A DNA stretch of 64,000 nt, taken from contig NZ_MSJL01000001.1 in assembly GCF_001921825.1 (NCBI RefSeq), forward strand, positions 26,748 to 90,747, read 5' to 3'. Position numbers and translations under genes: made by a program. The DNA is from Streptococcus acidominimus (lineage in GTDB: Bacteria; Bacillota; Bacilli; Lactobacillales; Streptococcaceae). Shown in pieces: positions 1 through 8,083 of this stretch (positions within the stretch are counted from its first letter, which is position 1; each line of letters starts with the position of its first letter). Under the pieces are notes generated by a model, which was given only the letters and a program-made list of their open reading frames with translations, did not search any database and was not told the origin of the DNA.

Positions 1-335
1 TTTTCGCCATCATAGTAAGATTCAATTCGCGCCTGCAATTCCTTGTCTGTCATTTCAAAGCGCTGTTTAAAAATCACCTCTGCCTGATGAAAGATTACGG
101 CTGCATAGGGCACCTTGACATCAGGCGACACTTCCACTACCTCTGGCCTGTCACCTGACCCCTTGGCTTGATAGGCTTTCCCGTCTAGCACAATCAATTC
201 TCCATCAATTGAGTCAAGCGTTCCAAGCCCCAGATCACCATGCTCTAATAATTCACCAACTGTCAAAGAACCACCGTATAAACCAGCCATCAAGGCACCC
301 AGTGTATTATACTGAAATAATTTATTTACTTCCAT
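1..335 (-). CDS. aldB: Alpha-acetolactate decarboxylase, N-terminal part (truncated by window edge)
   Basis: Cytosolic enzyme converting alpha-acetolactate to acetoin, in pyruvate overflow and branched-chain amino-acid balance. About 111 N-terminal residues are visible and the C-terminal half lies outside the window. The family signatures NTLGALMAGLYGG and HGDLGLGTLDSIDGELIVLD are clear near residues 10-50. The start ATG has AAGGA about 6 nt upstream and follows the TPR gene's stop by 3 bp, so the two are probably cotranscribed. The reading frame is intact as far as it can be seen. Confidence 0.9.
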   Translation of the reverse strand, partial: MEVNKLFQYNTLGALMAGLYGGSLTVGELLEHGDLGLGTLDSIDGELIVLDGKAYQAKGSGDRPEVVEVSPDVKVPYAAVIFHQAEVIFKQRFEMTDKELQARIESYYDGE

Positions 336-338
336 TTT

Positions 339-1568
339 TTATCCTTGATTATAAAATTCTTGCATAGTCAGATCGTCCGGTACTAATTGCAAGTAGCGAC
401 TCGCTAAATTCTTGGCCTCTCCTAGTCTTCCCAACTGTCGTAAAAGCTCAATGAAATCTGCCAAAAATTCAGGATTTTCAGCCAAGTCCTGCTGCAAGCG
501 CTCAAAGAGAGCAAGTGCTTCCTGATCTCTTTCCAAGGCTTGATAGGCTTTGGCAATATTCCAAACAGCTAGGACATTGTCCAATTCCTCCGAATAAAGA
601 CGGACGGTATCCTCATAGCGTTCCTGCTCCAAATAGAGATTGGTCAAGCGCAAAACAACCTCGTTTTCATCCTCGACATTCGCCTTAGCTTGCAAGAGAT
701 ATGCTTCTGCTGCCTTTACATCATGGTCCTCATAAGCATATTGCGAGGCGAGTAACAATAAGACAGGATCGTATTCGTTTTTGGCAAGACCTTTTGCTAG
801 CATCTCCCGCGCTTCTGCCAACTTATGCTCTCCATGAAGCGCTTGGGCATAGGCGTATTCATAGCCTTCAAATTCTTGATTCATCGTGTCCAACTGCTTG
901 AAATATAGGGCTGATTTTTGATAGTCTTCCAGATCTAACAACAAGGTTGCTAGTTCAAAGACAGTCTGGTCATCATAGGCCAACTCAACTGCCTTTTCTA
1001 AAAATTCAATAGCTGCTTCAAATTTTCCAAGGCTGGCATAGGCAAGACCAATCCGTTGATAAGTGGATACGCCTGTCCATTCATAAAATTGTCGATTGTC
1101 CAGCTGGGCATAATATTGAATGGCTTCCTTGTAGTCTTGCAACTCCATGTCTAGCTCGGCTAGACCAAATAAAATCACCGGATCATCCGTTAGCTGACTA
1201 GCTTCTAACAGTTTTTCTCTTGCTACATCTGCCAATCCCTCTGACTGATATAAATCAGCCTTGACCACCAAGGCCTCCACATAGGCTGGACTATCTGAAC
1301 CAATCATCTCTAGATAAGAAAAAGCCTCTTCTATCAAACCGTCCTCATTGGCGATCTGGGCAAGTTGAATCGCCAGATCCGGATAGGTAGCCTGCAGACG
1401 CAGGTAAATCTCTTTTGCCTGCGGTAAAAAGCCGATACTTTCCAGATAAGTTGCCAATTCCAGCAAGATTTCATCCGAATCATTGTCCAAGGCTCGCTGA
1501 AAATAGTTCATAGCCTTTTGTAAATCTTGTTGCTCCAAGCAGACCAACATCTTTTCACTATTATTCAT
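339..1568 (-). CDS. Tetratricopeptide repeat protein
   Basis: A 409-residue soluble protein made almost entirely of degenerate TPR helical pairs (for example the units around residues 130-165, 170-205 and 210-245, with recurring A-L-Y/F spacing and LGKFEAAIEFLEKAVEL). There is no signal peptide, membrane segment or catalytic motif. TPR arrays generally act as protein-protein interaction scaffolds; the partner cannot be told from sequence. The start overlaps the end of the AI-2E family gene by 8 bp, so the two are translationally coupled. Orthologues are common in streptococci and are annotated only as TPR proteins. Confidence 0.85.
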   Translation of the reverse strand: MNNSEKMLVCLEQQDLQKAMNYFQRALDNDSDEILLELATYLESIGFLPQAKEIYLRLQATYPDLAIQLAQIANEDGLIEEAFSYLEMIGSDSPAYVEALVVKADLYQSEGLADVAREKLLEASQLTDDPVILFGLAELDMELQDYKEAIQYYAQLDNRQFYEWTGVSTYQRIGLAYASLGKFEAAIEFLEKAVELAYDDQTVFELATLLLDLEDYQKSALYFKQLDTMNQEFEGYEYAYAQALHGEHKLAEAREMLAKGLAKNEYDPVLLLLASQYAYEDHDVKAAEAYLLQAKANVEDENEVVLRLTNLYLEQERYEDTVRLYSEELDNVLAVWNIAKAYQALERDQEALALFERLQQDLAENPEFLADFIELLRQLGRLGEAKNLASRYLQLVPDDLTMQEFYNQG

Positions 1569-2730
1569 CTACACCCTCAATCAGTTCAGTTTCTGGCTCA
1601 TACAAGCCGCTATACTCCTTGTACCATTCAAAAATGGCTTTTAAGACCACCTTAATAGAAGCATAAATCGGAATCCCAAGGAGCACTCCTATCACGCCAA
1701 ACATCTGTCCAGCAGTCAAAAGGACAAAGAGAATGGTAATAGGGTGAATATTCAAGGAACTACCGATAATCAACGGTGTCACAAACCGTCCCTCAATCGT
1801 CTGCTCCACCGCAAAGACGACGACCACCTTAAGCAGCATGAATGGTCCCGCAATAGCACCTAGAATAAGGGCAGGAATCATGGCAAGAAAAGATCCTAGA
1901 TAAGGAATCAAGTTCAAGAAACCAGCTACAATCCCTAAGGTAATCGGGTAACTAAGCCCAATCACTGAAAACATGATCGAAAACATCAAGGCAACGATAA
2001 CGGCTACCGTTACCTGACCGCGGACATAGTTGGACAATTGGCTATTGACATCGGTCAAGACATCACCGATTGAAGCCCGCCACTTGGTCGGTAGGTATTT
2101 AGTGACATGCGCTTTCAAATACTGTCCGTCGCGCAAGAGATAAAAGAGGATAAATGGCATAATCAAGACGGCTACCACTACCTGAGAGGTCGCACTAATC
2201 AACTCTTTTGCCCAATCAACTGCGCTTGAAGATAATTTTTGGGCAAAGGAAATGATATGATTATTGACATTGTCTAGTAGCTCTAAAGCTGTTGGCCGAA
2301 ATTGCTCAAATCGATCATCCTGTAAGAGAGAGGTCACCTGCCACTCGATTTCCTGAATATAAGTAGGAAGATTGCGGGCAAAGCTAACCACCTGCTTTTG
2401 AATACTTGGAATGGCAACTGCCAAGCCCCAAACTAAAAGAAAGGCAATCACGACAAATAAGATAGCAATCGCAACTGTTCGTGAGACCTTGTATTTTTCC
2501 AGCAGATCAACGATAGGATTTGTCAAATAATAGAGCAAGCCTGTTAGAAGCATAGGGAGGAGAATAATCTCCAAGAAACTGGCAATCGGGCTAAAAATAA
2601 AGCTAATCTTGGTTAAGACTAAGATAGTCAACAAGACCAAGAGCGTCACGAGAAAAAACGTGACCGCTTGATTGTTCACAAACCATTTAAAAAACCAAGA
2701 CAGGTAAAATTTTTGTTTTTTATCGTCCAT
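1561..2730 (-). CDS. AI-2E family (PerM/YdiK-type) membrane transporter
   Basis: A 389-residue polytopic membrane protein with a basic N-terminus followed by hydrophobic segments near residues 20-45, 47-72 and 82-105, a soluble middle stretch (about 110-165), then further segments ending in the family-typical PYLGSFLAMIPALILG and LLGIPIYASIKVV blocks. The family exports small molecules or ions; the AI-2 label comes from E. coli TqsA, so the substrate here is unknown. It is the first gene of the unit with the TPR gene and aldB. Its likely promoter is an extended -10 (TGG-TATAAT type) near 2862, in a divergent region shared with the 6-phosphogluconolactonase gene. Confidence 0.85.
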   Translation of the reverse strand: MDDKKQKFYLSWFFKWFVNNQAVTFFLVTLLVLLTILVLTKISFIFSPIASFLEIILLPMLLTGLLYYLTNPIVDLLEKYKVSRTVAIAILFVVIAFLLVWGLAVAIPSIQKQVVSFARNLPTYIQEIEWQVTSLLQDDRFEQFRPTALELLDNVNNHIISFAQKLSSSAVDWAKELISATSQVVVAVLIMPFILFYLLRDGQYLKAHVTKYLPTKWRASIGDVLTDVNSQLSNYVRGQVTVAVIVALMFSIMFSVIGLSYPITLGIVAGFLNLIPYLGSFLAMIPALILGAIAGPFMLLKVVVVFAVEQTIEGRFVTPLIIGSSLNIHPITILFVLLTAGQMFGVIGVLLGIPIYASIKVVLKAIFEWYKEYSGLYEPETELIEGVDE

Positions 2731-2925
2731 GTAAAACCTCTTCCTATATCATCTTTCAGTTTTTATGAATCCTACTCCAATAGTGGGAAATCGGAAATCC
2801 TGTTTCCTCAATCATTGACAACTTCAACCTAAACTGAATAACTGTATTTTTTCTATTATACCATGTATCCTTGATTTTCGGGCGATAGAAATCGGTAGAG
2901 GACGGACTTTCCCCTTAAAATATGA

Positions 2926-2955
2926 TATAATTTTCTAAATAAGACAATGTGAGGA
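2926..2955 (+). promoter_or_regulatory. Extended -10 promoter and RBS of the lactonase gene
   Basis: TG-A-TATAAT (2923-2931) is an extended -10 box 25 bp ahead of the gene; no good -35 is visible, as is usual for extended -10 promoters. GTGAGGA at 2949-2955 is the likely ribosome-binding site; its close spacing to the first ATG favours the second or third of the consecutive ATG codons as the true start. Confidence 0.55.
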
Positions 2956-2956
2956 A

Positions 2957-3967
2957 TTGATGATGATACTTTATTTTGGAACCTATACTCGTAGGGCTTC
3001 TGAAGGCATCTATGCCGCAGATTTCAATGTAGAAACAGGAGAGTTGAGCAAGTGCCGCCTCATCGCTGCTGAGCCGAATCCCACCTATCTTGCCTTTTCA
3101 GACGACCTCTTTCTTTATTCTGTGGGAGCTAGGGACAAGCAAGGAGGGCTCGCCGCCTTTTCTCCAGAATTGAAGCTCATTAACCACGCCGTAGCTGACG
3201 GTGCCCCCCACTGTTATGTATCTGTTGACGAGGAGCGGGGCCTAGTTTACGGAGCCAACTACCACAAGGGACAAGTCTTGGTCTATCAACGCTTGGAAAA
3301 TGGAGGCATAGAGCTGGTCGATACTCATCAACATGAAGGTTCTGGTCCTCATGAAAATCAATCCAGTCCACATGTGCATTTCGCAGATCTGACACCCGAT
3401 AAATACCTAGTCACCTGCGATTTAGGAACTGACGAGGTCGTCACTTATAACGTGTCCGACCAAGGCAAACTAGCACCGCTTGCCCGCTATCACGCAACAC
3501 CCGGTGCTGGTCCACGTCATATCCTCTTTCATCCAACCGCTAAAATTGCCTATCTCATCTGCGAGCTGAACTCGACCATTGAAGTCCTCATCTACGATGG
3601 CTTGGGAGAATTTGAACTCATGCAGACCATCTCCACCCTGCCAGACGACTACACCGCCTTTAATGCTACCGCTGCGATTCGTCTCTCTAAAGATGGAAGA
3701 TTCCTCTATGGCTCAAACCGCGGACATGATTCAATTGTAGTCTACAAGATCCTAAGAGATGCCAGTCTGGAGCTGGTTGAAATCGTTCCAAGTATGGGGA
3801 ATACCCCGCGCGATTTCATTCTCAGTCCTGATGATCGCTTCTTGATCGTGGCACATCAAGATTCAGACAATGTTAGCGTCTTTAGCCGCGATACAGAAAC
3901 AGGGAAGCTCACCAATCTGTCTTCTGACTTTATCGTCCCCGAAGCCGTCTGCGTCACATTTGCATAA
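2957..3967 (+). CDS. pgl: 6-phosphogluconolactonase, lactonase (YbhE/Pgl) family
   Basis: A 336-residue seven-bladed beta-propeller lactonase that hydrolyses 6-phosphogluconolactone in the oxidative pentose phosphate pathway. Family hallmarks: the N-terminal YFGTYTRRASEGIY strand, SSPHVHFADLTP near residue 140, GPRHILFHP near 190, and GNTPRDFILSPDDRFLIVA near the C-terminus. There is no signal peptide. The frame opens with MMM, so the exact start is uncertain by one or two codons. It stands alone on the plus strand with its own promoter and a strong terminator immediately after the stop. Confidence 0.85.
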   Translation: MMMILYFGTYTRRASEGIYAADFNVETGELSKCRLIAAEPNPTYLAFSDDLFLYSVGARDKQGGLAAFSPELKLINHAVADGAPHCYVSVDEERGLVYGANYHKGQVLVYQRLENGGIELVDTHQHEGSGPHENQSSPHVHFADLTPDKYLVTCDLGTDEVVTYNVSDQGKLAPLARYHATPGAGPRHILFHPTAKIAYLICELNSTIEVLIYDGLGEFELMQTISTLPDDYTAFNATAAIRLSKDGRFLYGSNRGHDSIVVYKILRDASLELVEIVPSMGNTPRDFILSPDDRFLIVAHQDSDNVSVFSRDTETGKLTNLSSDFIVPEAVCVTFA

Positions 3968-4003
3968 AGAAAAACCTAAAGTGCTGACTTTAGGTTTTTC
4001 TTT
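3968..4003. terminator. Bidirectional rho-independent terminator
   Basis: A near-perfect stem of AAAAACCTAAAGT and its complement around a GCTG loop, with T runs on both strands, lies directly after the lactonase stop. It can also serve the minus-strand transcript reading out of the HAD gene. Confidence 0.85.
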
Positions 4004-4077
4004 ATTTAAACGACATCAGCGTCGTCTTGCCACACATCAGTACAGCTCGTGGCTCGCTCTTTGTTTTTTAGTAAATA

Positions 4078-4707
4078 TTAGAATAATTTCATCAAGTCAC
4101 TCAAACACTGAACAGTAAAGTCAGCTGTTATGCCTGCCTGTTGACAATGATGGGGACCAATCCCTTGTAGCACATGCACCGTCCGCATTCCTACTCTTTT
4201 AGCAGGAAGAATGTCATTATCCATACGATCTCCAATATAGAGACAATCTCCCGCAGGGCTCTTAACTTGCCTTAACGTATAGTCAAATAGCGCTCGATTA
4301 GGCTTTTGATAGCCTACTTCTTCTGAACAGACAATTAGATTAAAAAAATGGCGAATTCCAAAGGATTCTAACCGTTGTTCCAATCCCCTATTTTGATTGG
4401 CAATAATCCCTAATCGATATGATTGAGCCAAATAATCCAAAACCCTATCAACATCAGGATATAAAGTCTCACCTTCGTAGTTCCAATGAGGACGTATATT
4501 GGATGGCAAACCATACCAAGCCCACGCATTTCTAATAGGAGGCTCTCCCAGCGCCGCCAACTCCTGCATTTTTGCAAAAAAATCTGCTGCCGTCACCTTT
4601 TTTCCATACTCTCGCAAAGTCATTGAGCACTCATTCGCAAATCGCTGGTAGGTCAAAGTCTCATCCACCAAGGTAGATCCGACATCAAAAAATATCCAAC
4701 TTAGCAT
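4078..4707 (-). CDS. HAD superfamily hydrolase
   Basis: A 209-residue haloacid-dehalogenase-like phosphatase. Motif I is FFDVGSTL, in which the usual second Asp (DxD) is Gly, a variant seen in a subset of HAD-1 proteins. Motif III Lys is in GYQKPNRALF near residue 135 and motif IV is YIGDRMDNDILPAKRVGM near 160. The cap is small and alpha-helical (C1 type). The second Asp normally acts as general acid, so turnover or substrate may differ from classical HADs; the substrate is unknown. It follows the ArsR-rhodanese gene by 11 bp and is likely cotranscribed with it. Confidence 0.8.
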   Translation of the reverse strand: MLSWIFFDVGSTLVDETLTYQRFANECSMTLREYGKKVTAADFFAKMQELAALGEPPIRNAWAWYGLPSNIRPHWNYEGETLYPDVDRVLDYLAQSYRLGIIANQNRGLEQRLESFGIRHFFNLIVCSEEVGYQKPNRALFDYTLRQVKSPAGDCLYIGDRMDNDILPAKRVGMRTVHVLQGIGPHHCQQAGITADFTVQCLSDLMKLF

Positions 4708-4718
4708 CCCTTCTCCCG

Positions 4719-5369
4719 CTAGCTCGTTTTTCGGTTCCAGTCAAAATGCGTTCCATTGACACTATAAGCCTCAAAACCGCTGCGGTTCAAAATGGCTGCT
4801 GCCTGACTGGCATAAGTGCAAAAGAGACCTCGACAATATAAAATAATAATCTTATCCTTGTCCAATTTTTCTAAATTCTCTTTCAATACGGCATAAGGAA
4901 TATTGACTGCTCCCTCCACATGATCGATATGAAACTCTGCTTCCGAACGCAAATCCACCAACTGTGCCTGACGGGCAAAGACCTTATTTTTAGCCTCTGC
5001 CAAATCAATGGTCTTCATCTGGTCATCAGTCGCAATGAATTGCTGCTCAATAAAGCCTAGCATCGGTGACTGCTCCTCGCTAATCTGATGGATGTCCCGT
5101 AACAAATGCTCCACCATTTCTGATGAAACACGATACCAAACATACTTGCCTTCTTTTTTCAAGGACACCAGACTAGCCTCTTTTAAAACTTGTAGATGCC
5201 TAGAGGTATTTGCAATAGACATATCCGTCATTCTAGCTAGTTGCTCTACTGATTTAGGACCATGAATGAGCCGATGTAATATTTCTAATCGTTTTTCACT
5301 GGATAGCGCCTTTCCAATGCGCACATATTCCTTGAATATCTGATCCATATACTGTCTACTATCTACCAA
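4719..5369 (-). CDS. ArsR-family regulator fused to a rhodanese domain
   Basis: A 216-residue two-domain protein. Residues 15-95 form an ArsR/SmtB winged helix (LSSEKRLEILHRLIHGPKS, then recognition helix SIANTSRHLQVLKEASLV). Residues 120-213 form a rhodanese fold with active-site loop YCRGLFC containing Cys179 and Cys184. Known ArsR-type repressors of sulfur metabolism respond to persulfides through cysteines; here the rhodanese cysteines could be the sensor, which is inference. It lies just downstream of the transporter, permease and reductase unit but has its own weak promoter (TATAAT at 5411-5416), so it probably controls the operon promoter at 9820-9848. Confidence 0.88.
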   Translation of the reverse strand: MVDSRQYMDQIFKEYVRIGKALSSEKRLEILHRLIHGPKSVEQLARMTDMSIANTSRHLQVLKEASLVSLKKEGKYVWYRVSSEMVEHLLRDIHQISEEQSPMLGFIEQQFIATDDQMKTIDLAEAKNKVFARQAQLVDLRSEAEFHIDHVEGAVNIPYAVLKENLEKLDKDKIIILYCRGLFCTYASQAAAILNRSGFEAYSVNGTHFDWNRKTS

Positions 5370-5437
5370 ATTCTTTGATATTCCTCTTTTCCATTCATTA
5401 TCCAGTATTGATTATACCACATCTCGTTCTATCTGAA

Positions 5438-5474
5438 TAAAAAAAGCCCCTCCTTCCTTTTTGGAAGCAAGAGC
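5438..5474 (-). terminator. Terminator after the YeeE/YedE gene
   Basis: On the minus strand CTTCC-AAAAA-GGAAG, extended by wobble pairs to GCTCTT/AGGGGC, is followed by seven T residues. It separates the transporter operon from the regulator gene. Confidence 0.7.
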
Positions 5475-5482
5475 AATTGATT

Positions 5483-6748
5483 TTAAACATCAAATTTCTT
5501 AGCAGCGATATTTCCAAGAATCCCACCACTCACTAAAAAGATAAGAAAGACCCATCCAGATAAAGAGAAGTTTGCAATCGGTGTAAAGAGAGCGCCGACA
5601 TTACAACCATTTGACAAACGTGTTCCAAATCCCATCAAGAATCCTCCTAAAATATAGAACAAGGATTGTTTGCCGGTAATCCGTAATTCAGATTTGTAGA
5701 CTGTTGTAAAGGTTCCTGAAGTCAATAAAAATACGACTGTTCCAAGGACAATTCCAAGGTTTTGAACGCTGATTGGATGTTGTAAGAATGGTGTCGTAAA
5801 GGCCTCTTCTGGCATTAGGCTAAAGTTTGAAAGACTAGCTGCATCTACACCAAATAGGAGCAAGATCTGTCCAAACCATAGACCGTAAGGTGTACTTGCA
5901 CCCCAACCAGCCTTGGTAACCCCCATCAATAAGGTAAAAAGAATGGCTAGCACCACTGCTGCTGTGCGTAAAGACCAGGCTTTTACAAAGAGGCGGTCAT
6001 ACCAATCCCCTGCTGTTACAGGCGCCACTGCCATTTCCTCTACTTCCATATCTTGGATTTTTTCACCAAGATGACCCGAGTAAGTCCCCGCTTGTTTGCG
6101 ATGCGCTTCATAACGATAAGCCATCCAACTAACAAGCAAGCACAAGATTCCTGTCAACACAAGGGCTCCCAGATAACCATCTAAGCCATCAAACTTAAAT
6201 AGGTCAGGTAGGTACACTCCACCATAGAGTTTGGCACCCGTTTCACTGGTCAGCCAAGATGTTTGAACCCAAGAGGCACTATTTTGAATAGGAAAGCCAA
6301 TAAATACACCCAGACAGAAGAAAATGAGAGTCAGCAAACCTCTAGGAAGAGCCGTAACCAAGTCTGTCAATACACCAGATGCACAGCAAGCCGAGAAAGT
6401 CATCCCAAATCCAAAGAGAAGTCCTCCGAGCAGCAAGCCCCCGTTAATTGGGTTGACCCATAAATCATAGGTGGACGCATCCGCATTGAATAAGAAGGCT
6501 GTACTAAGCAGACAAGTGATAAAGAACATCAGCATCATGGTACGCATGAGACGGGTAGAGCCTGTTCGATAGGCACGATTGACACTGCCTGCAAACCCTG
6601 TATACCCCCTACTTAAGGTATATCCCAAACCAGCTCCGATCAACAATCTGAAAAACAGCATATCTGAAGACAAGTAATAATGTCCAAAGAGCAACAGTGC
6701 AACAAGTCCTACGATTCCTATCGTACGTTCAAGATTTTTCATTTTCAT
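5483..6748 (-). CDS. YeeE/YedE family sulfur-compound transporter (TsuA-like)
   Basis: A 421-residue membrane protein with about ten hydrophobic segments and the family's two internally related halves. Each half carries a cysteine motif: MTFSACCASGVLTDL near residue 120 and RLSNGCNVGALFTP near 385. In the characterised homologue TsuA, conserved pore cysteines relay thiosulfate. A cytosolic loop at about 215-245 (YRYEAHRKQAGTYSGH) links the halves. It is 16 bp after the APC permease gene in the same operon as the CoA-disulfide-reductase-like gene. Import of thiosulfate or a related sulfane-sulfur species is the best guess; the exact substrate is not determined by sequence. Confidence 0.85.
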   Translation of the reverse strand: MKMKNLERTIGIVGLVALLLFGHYYLSSDMLFFRLLIGAGLGYTLSRGYTGFAGSVNRAYRTGSTRLMRTMMLMFFITCLLSTAFLFNADASTYDLWVNPINGGLLLGGLLFGFGMTFSACCASGVLTDLVTALPRGLLTLIFFCLGVFIGFPIQNSASWVQTSWLTSETGAKLYGGVYLPDLFKFDGLDGYLGALVLTGILCLLVSWMAYRYEAHRKQAGTYSGHLGEKIQDMEVEEMAVAPVTAGDWYDRLFVKAWSLRTAAVVLAILFTLLMGVTKAGWGASTPYGLWFGQILLLFGVDAASLSNFSLMPEEAFTTPFLQHPISVQNLGIVLGTVVFLLTSGTFTTVYKSELRITGKQSLFYILGGFLMGFGTRLSNGCNVGALFTPIANFSLSGWVFLIFLVSGGILGNIAAKKFDV

Positions 6749-6764
6749 TCTCCTAACTTTTCTT

Positions 6765-8081
6765 TTATTTCCGATTGCCAGTCACTCTAAAGTACAAGAG
6801 TCCCAGCAATATCCAACCTACTAAAATCCCTGTCGAGATCGTCCCTAACCGACTGGGAGAACCTGGAACCAAAAGTAATCCGATAAAGAAGAAACTAATG
6901 GCAACACCTATTTGACTGATTCTTTTATCCATTGGCTTCTTTGCCAGCCTACCACTAATGAAGCACACATAGGCATAGGTGACAGCCGCCATTAGACTTG
7001 ATAAGTCGACAATATACAAGATGACCTCACGCCCTAACAATAGTAGCATAGCTGCAATCAGGGACACAAATTTCAAGGCTTTCTCTGCTACTCGGTGCTG
7101 ATTTTTTTGCGCATAATGGCTCGGTAGCAACTTATAAAGAGCAAGGGATGAAACAACTCGGCTACTGGCAATCAGAAAACCATTGATTCCACCCACAACC
7201 GCTGCAAACAAGGCTAGGCAGAGGGCAACAAAACCAAACCAACCTGCATAGGTCAAGACGGCACTGCCACTTGCCCAAGCTACATTCTTTGCCTGATCAG
7301 GTGAATAGGCTAGAGCCGTCATGAGATTCAACAAGTTATAAATCAATACACCGACTACTGTTGCAAGCAAGGTAATCTTGCTTGCTGTCTTGATGGAGAA
7401 ACCCAAGTCTGTCATTACTTGAGGTACAATATCAAAGCCGACAAACAAGAAGGGGATAATGGCTACTACTCTGATGATTTCCGTCAGATCAACACGATAA
7501 GAGCGTAGATAGGCAGTGTAGAACTGCTCCCGATCCCCGTAGCAAAACATCCAGATACTCAAGAGAAAGACAGTCGCAACAAGACAGACCATCAAGATTT
7601 TTTGAAAGGTCATGGATAGGACCAAGCCATGCTTGTTAATCCAGTAAAAGAGATAGATAATCCCTACTCCGATACCAATCTCTGACAGATAGACAGGATA
7701 GCCTGCAACCGTATAGAGATAGCCGTAGGAAAAATTACCAACAACCTCCTTTAAAACCAAGACTACCGCTGTCGCATTTAAAGAAATCAGCGTTAGGTAG
7801 CAAAAACTAAGTGCCCACCCAACGACAAATCCATGTTTTTTTCCTAGATGAACCAGCGTATAGGAAAACTCTCCTCCTTGCTCCTGATGATGAGCCATCA
7901 TCGTATGGTAGGCAACCTGAATGGCATAGATTAGCACACCACCTACTACAAAGCCAATAGCGGTATTGATAACCCCTGCTTCCGGTAGAAATTTATTCCC
8001 CGGCAGATAGAAAGACCCCCAACCGATGACGGCACCGATCACGAGAGCAACAACATCTAATTTCGATAAGCCCTTTGACAT
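6765..8081 (-). CDS. APC-superfamily amino-acid permease
   Basis: A 438-residue integral membrane transporter with about 12 hydrophobic segments; the first contains the APC signature VVALVIGAVIGWGSFYLPG (residues 10-28) with the helix-breaking GxG. Cytosolic loops carry short basic stretches, and the C-terminus is short (YFRVTGNRK). It is 2 bp downstream of the flavoprotein gene and 16 bp upstream of the YeeE/YedE gene, so it is part of the sulfur unit. Uptake of a sulfur-containing amino acid is a reasonable context-based inference, but nothing in the sequence fixes the substrate. Confidence 0.8.
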   Translation of the reverse strand: MSKGLSKLDVVALVIGAVIGWGSFYLPGNKFLPEAGVINTAIGFVVGGVLIYAIQVAYHTMMAHHQEQGGEFSYTLVHLGKKHGFVVGWALSFCYLTLISLNATAVVLVLKEVVGNFSYGYLYTVAGYPVYLSEIGIGVGIIYLFYWINKHGLVLSMTFQKILMVCLVATVFLLSIWMFCYGDREQFYTAYLRSYRVDLTEIIRVVAIIPFLFVGFDIVPQVMTDLGFSIKTASKITLLATVVGVLIYNLLNLMTALAYSPDQAKNVAWASGSAVLTYAGWFGFVALCLALFAAVVGGINGFLIASSRVVSSLALYKLLPSHYAQKNQHRVAEKALKFVSLIAAMLLLLGREVILYIVDLSSLMAAVTYAYVCFISGRLAKKPMDKRISQIGVAISFFFIGLLLVPGSPSRLGTISTGILVGWILLGLLYFRVTGNRK

Positions 8082-8083
8082 AA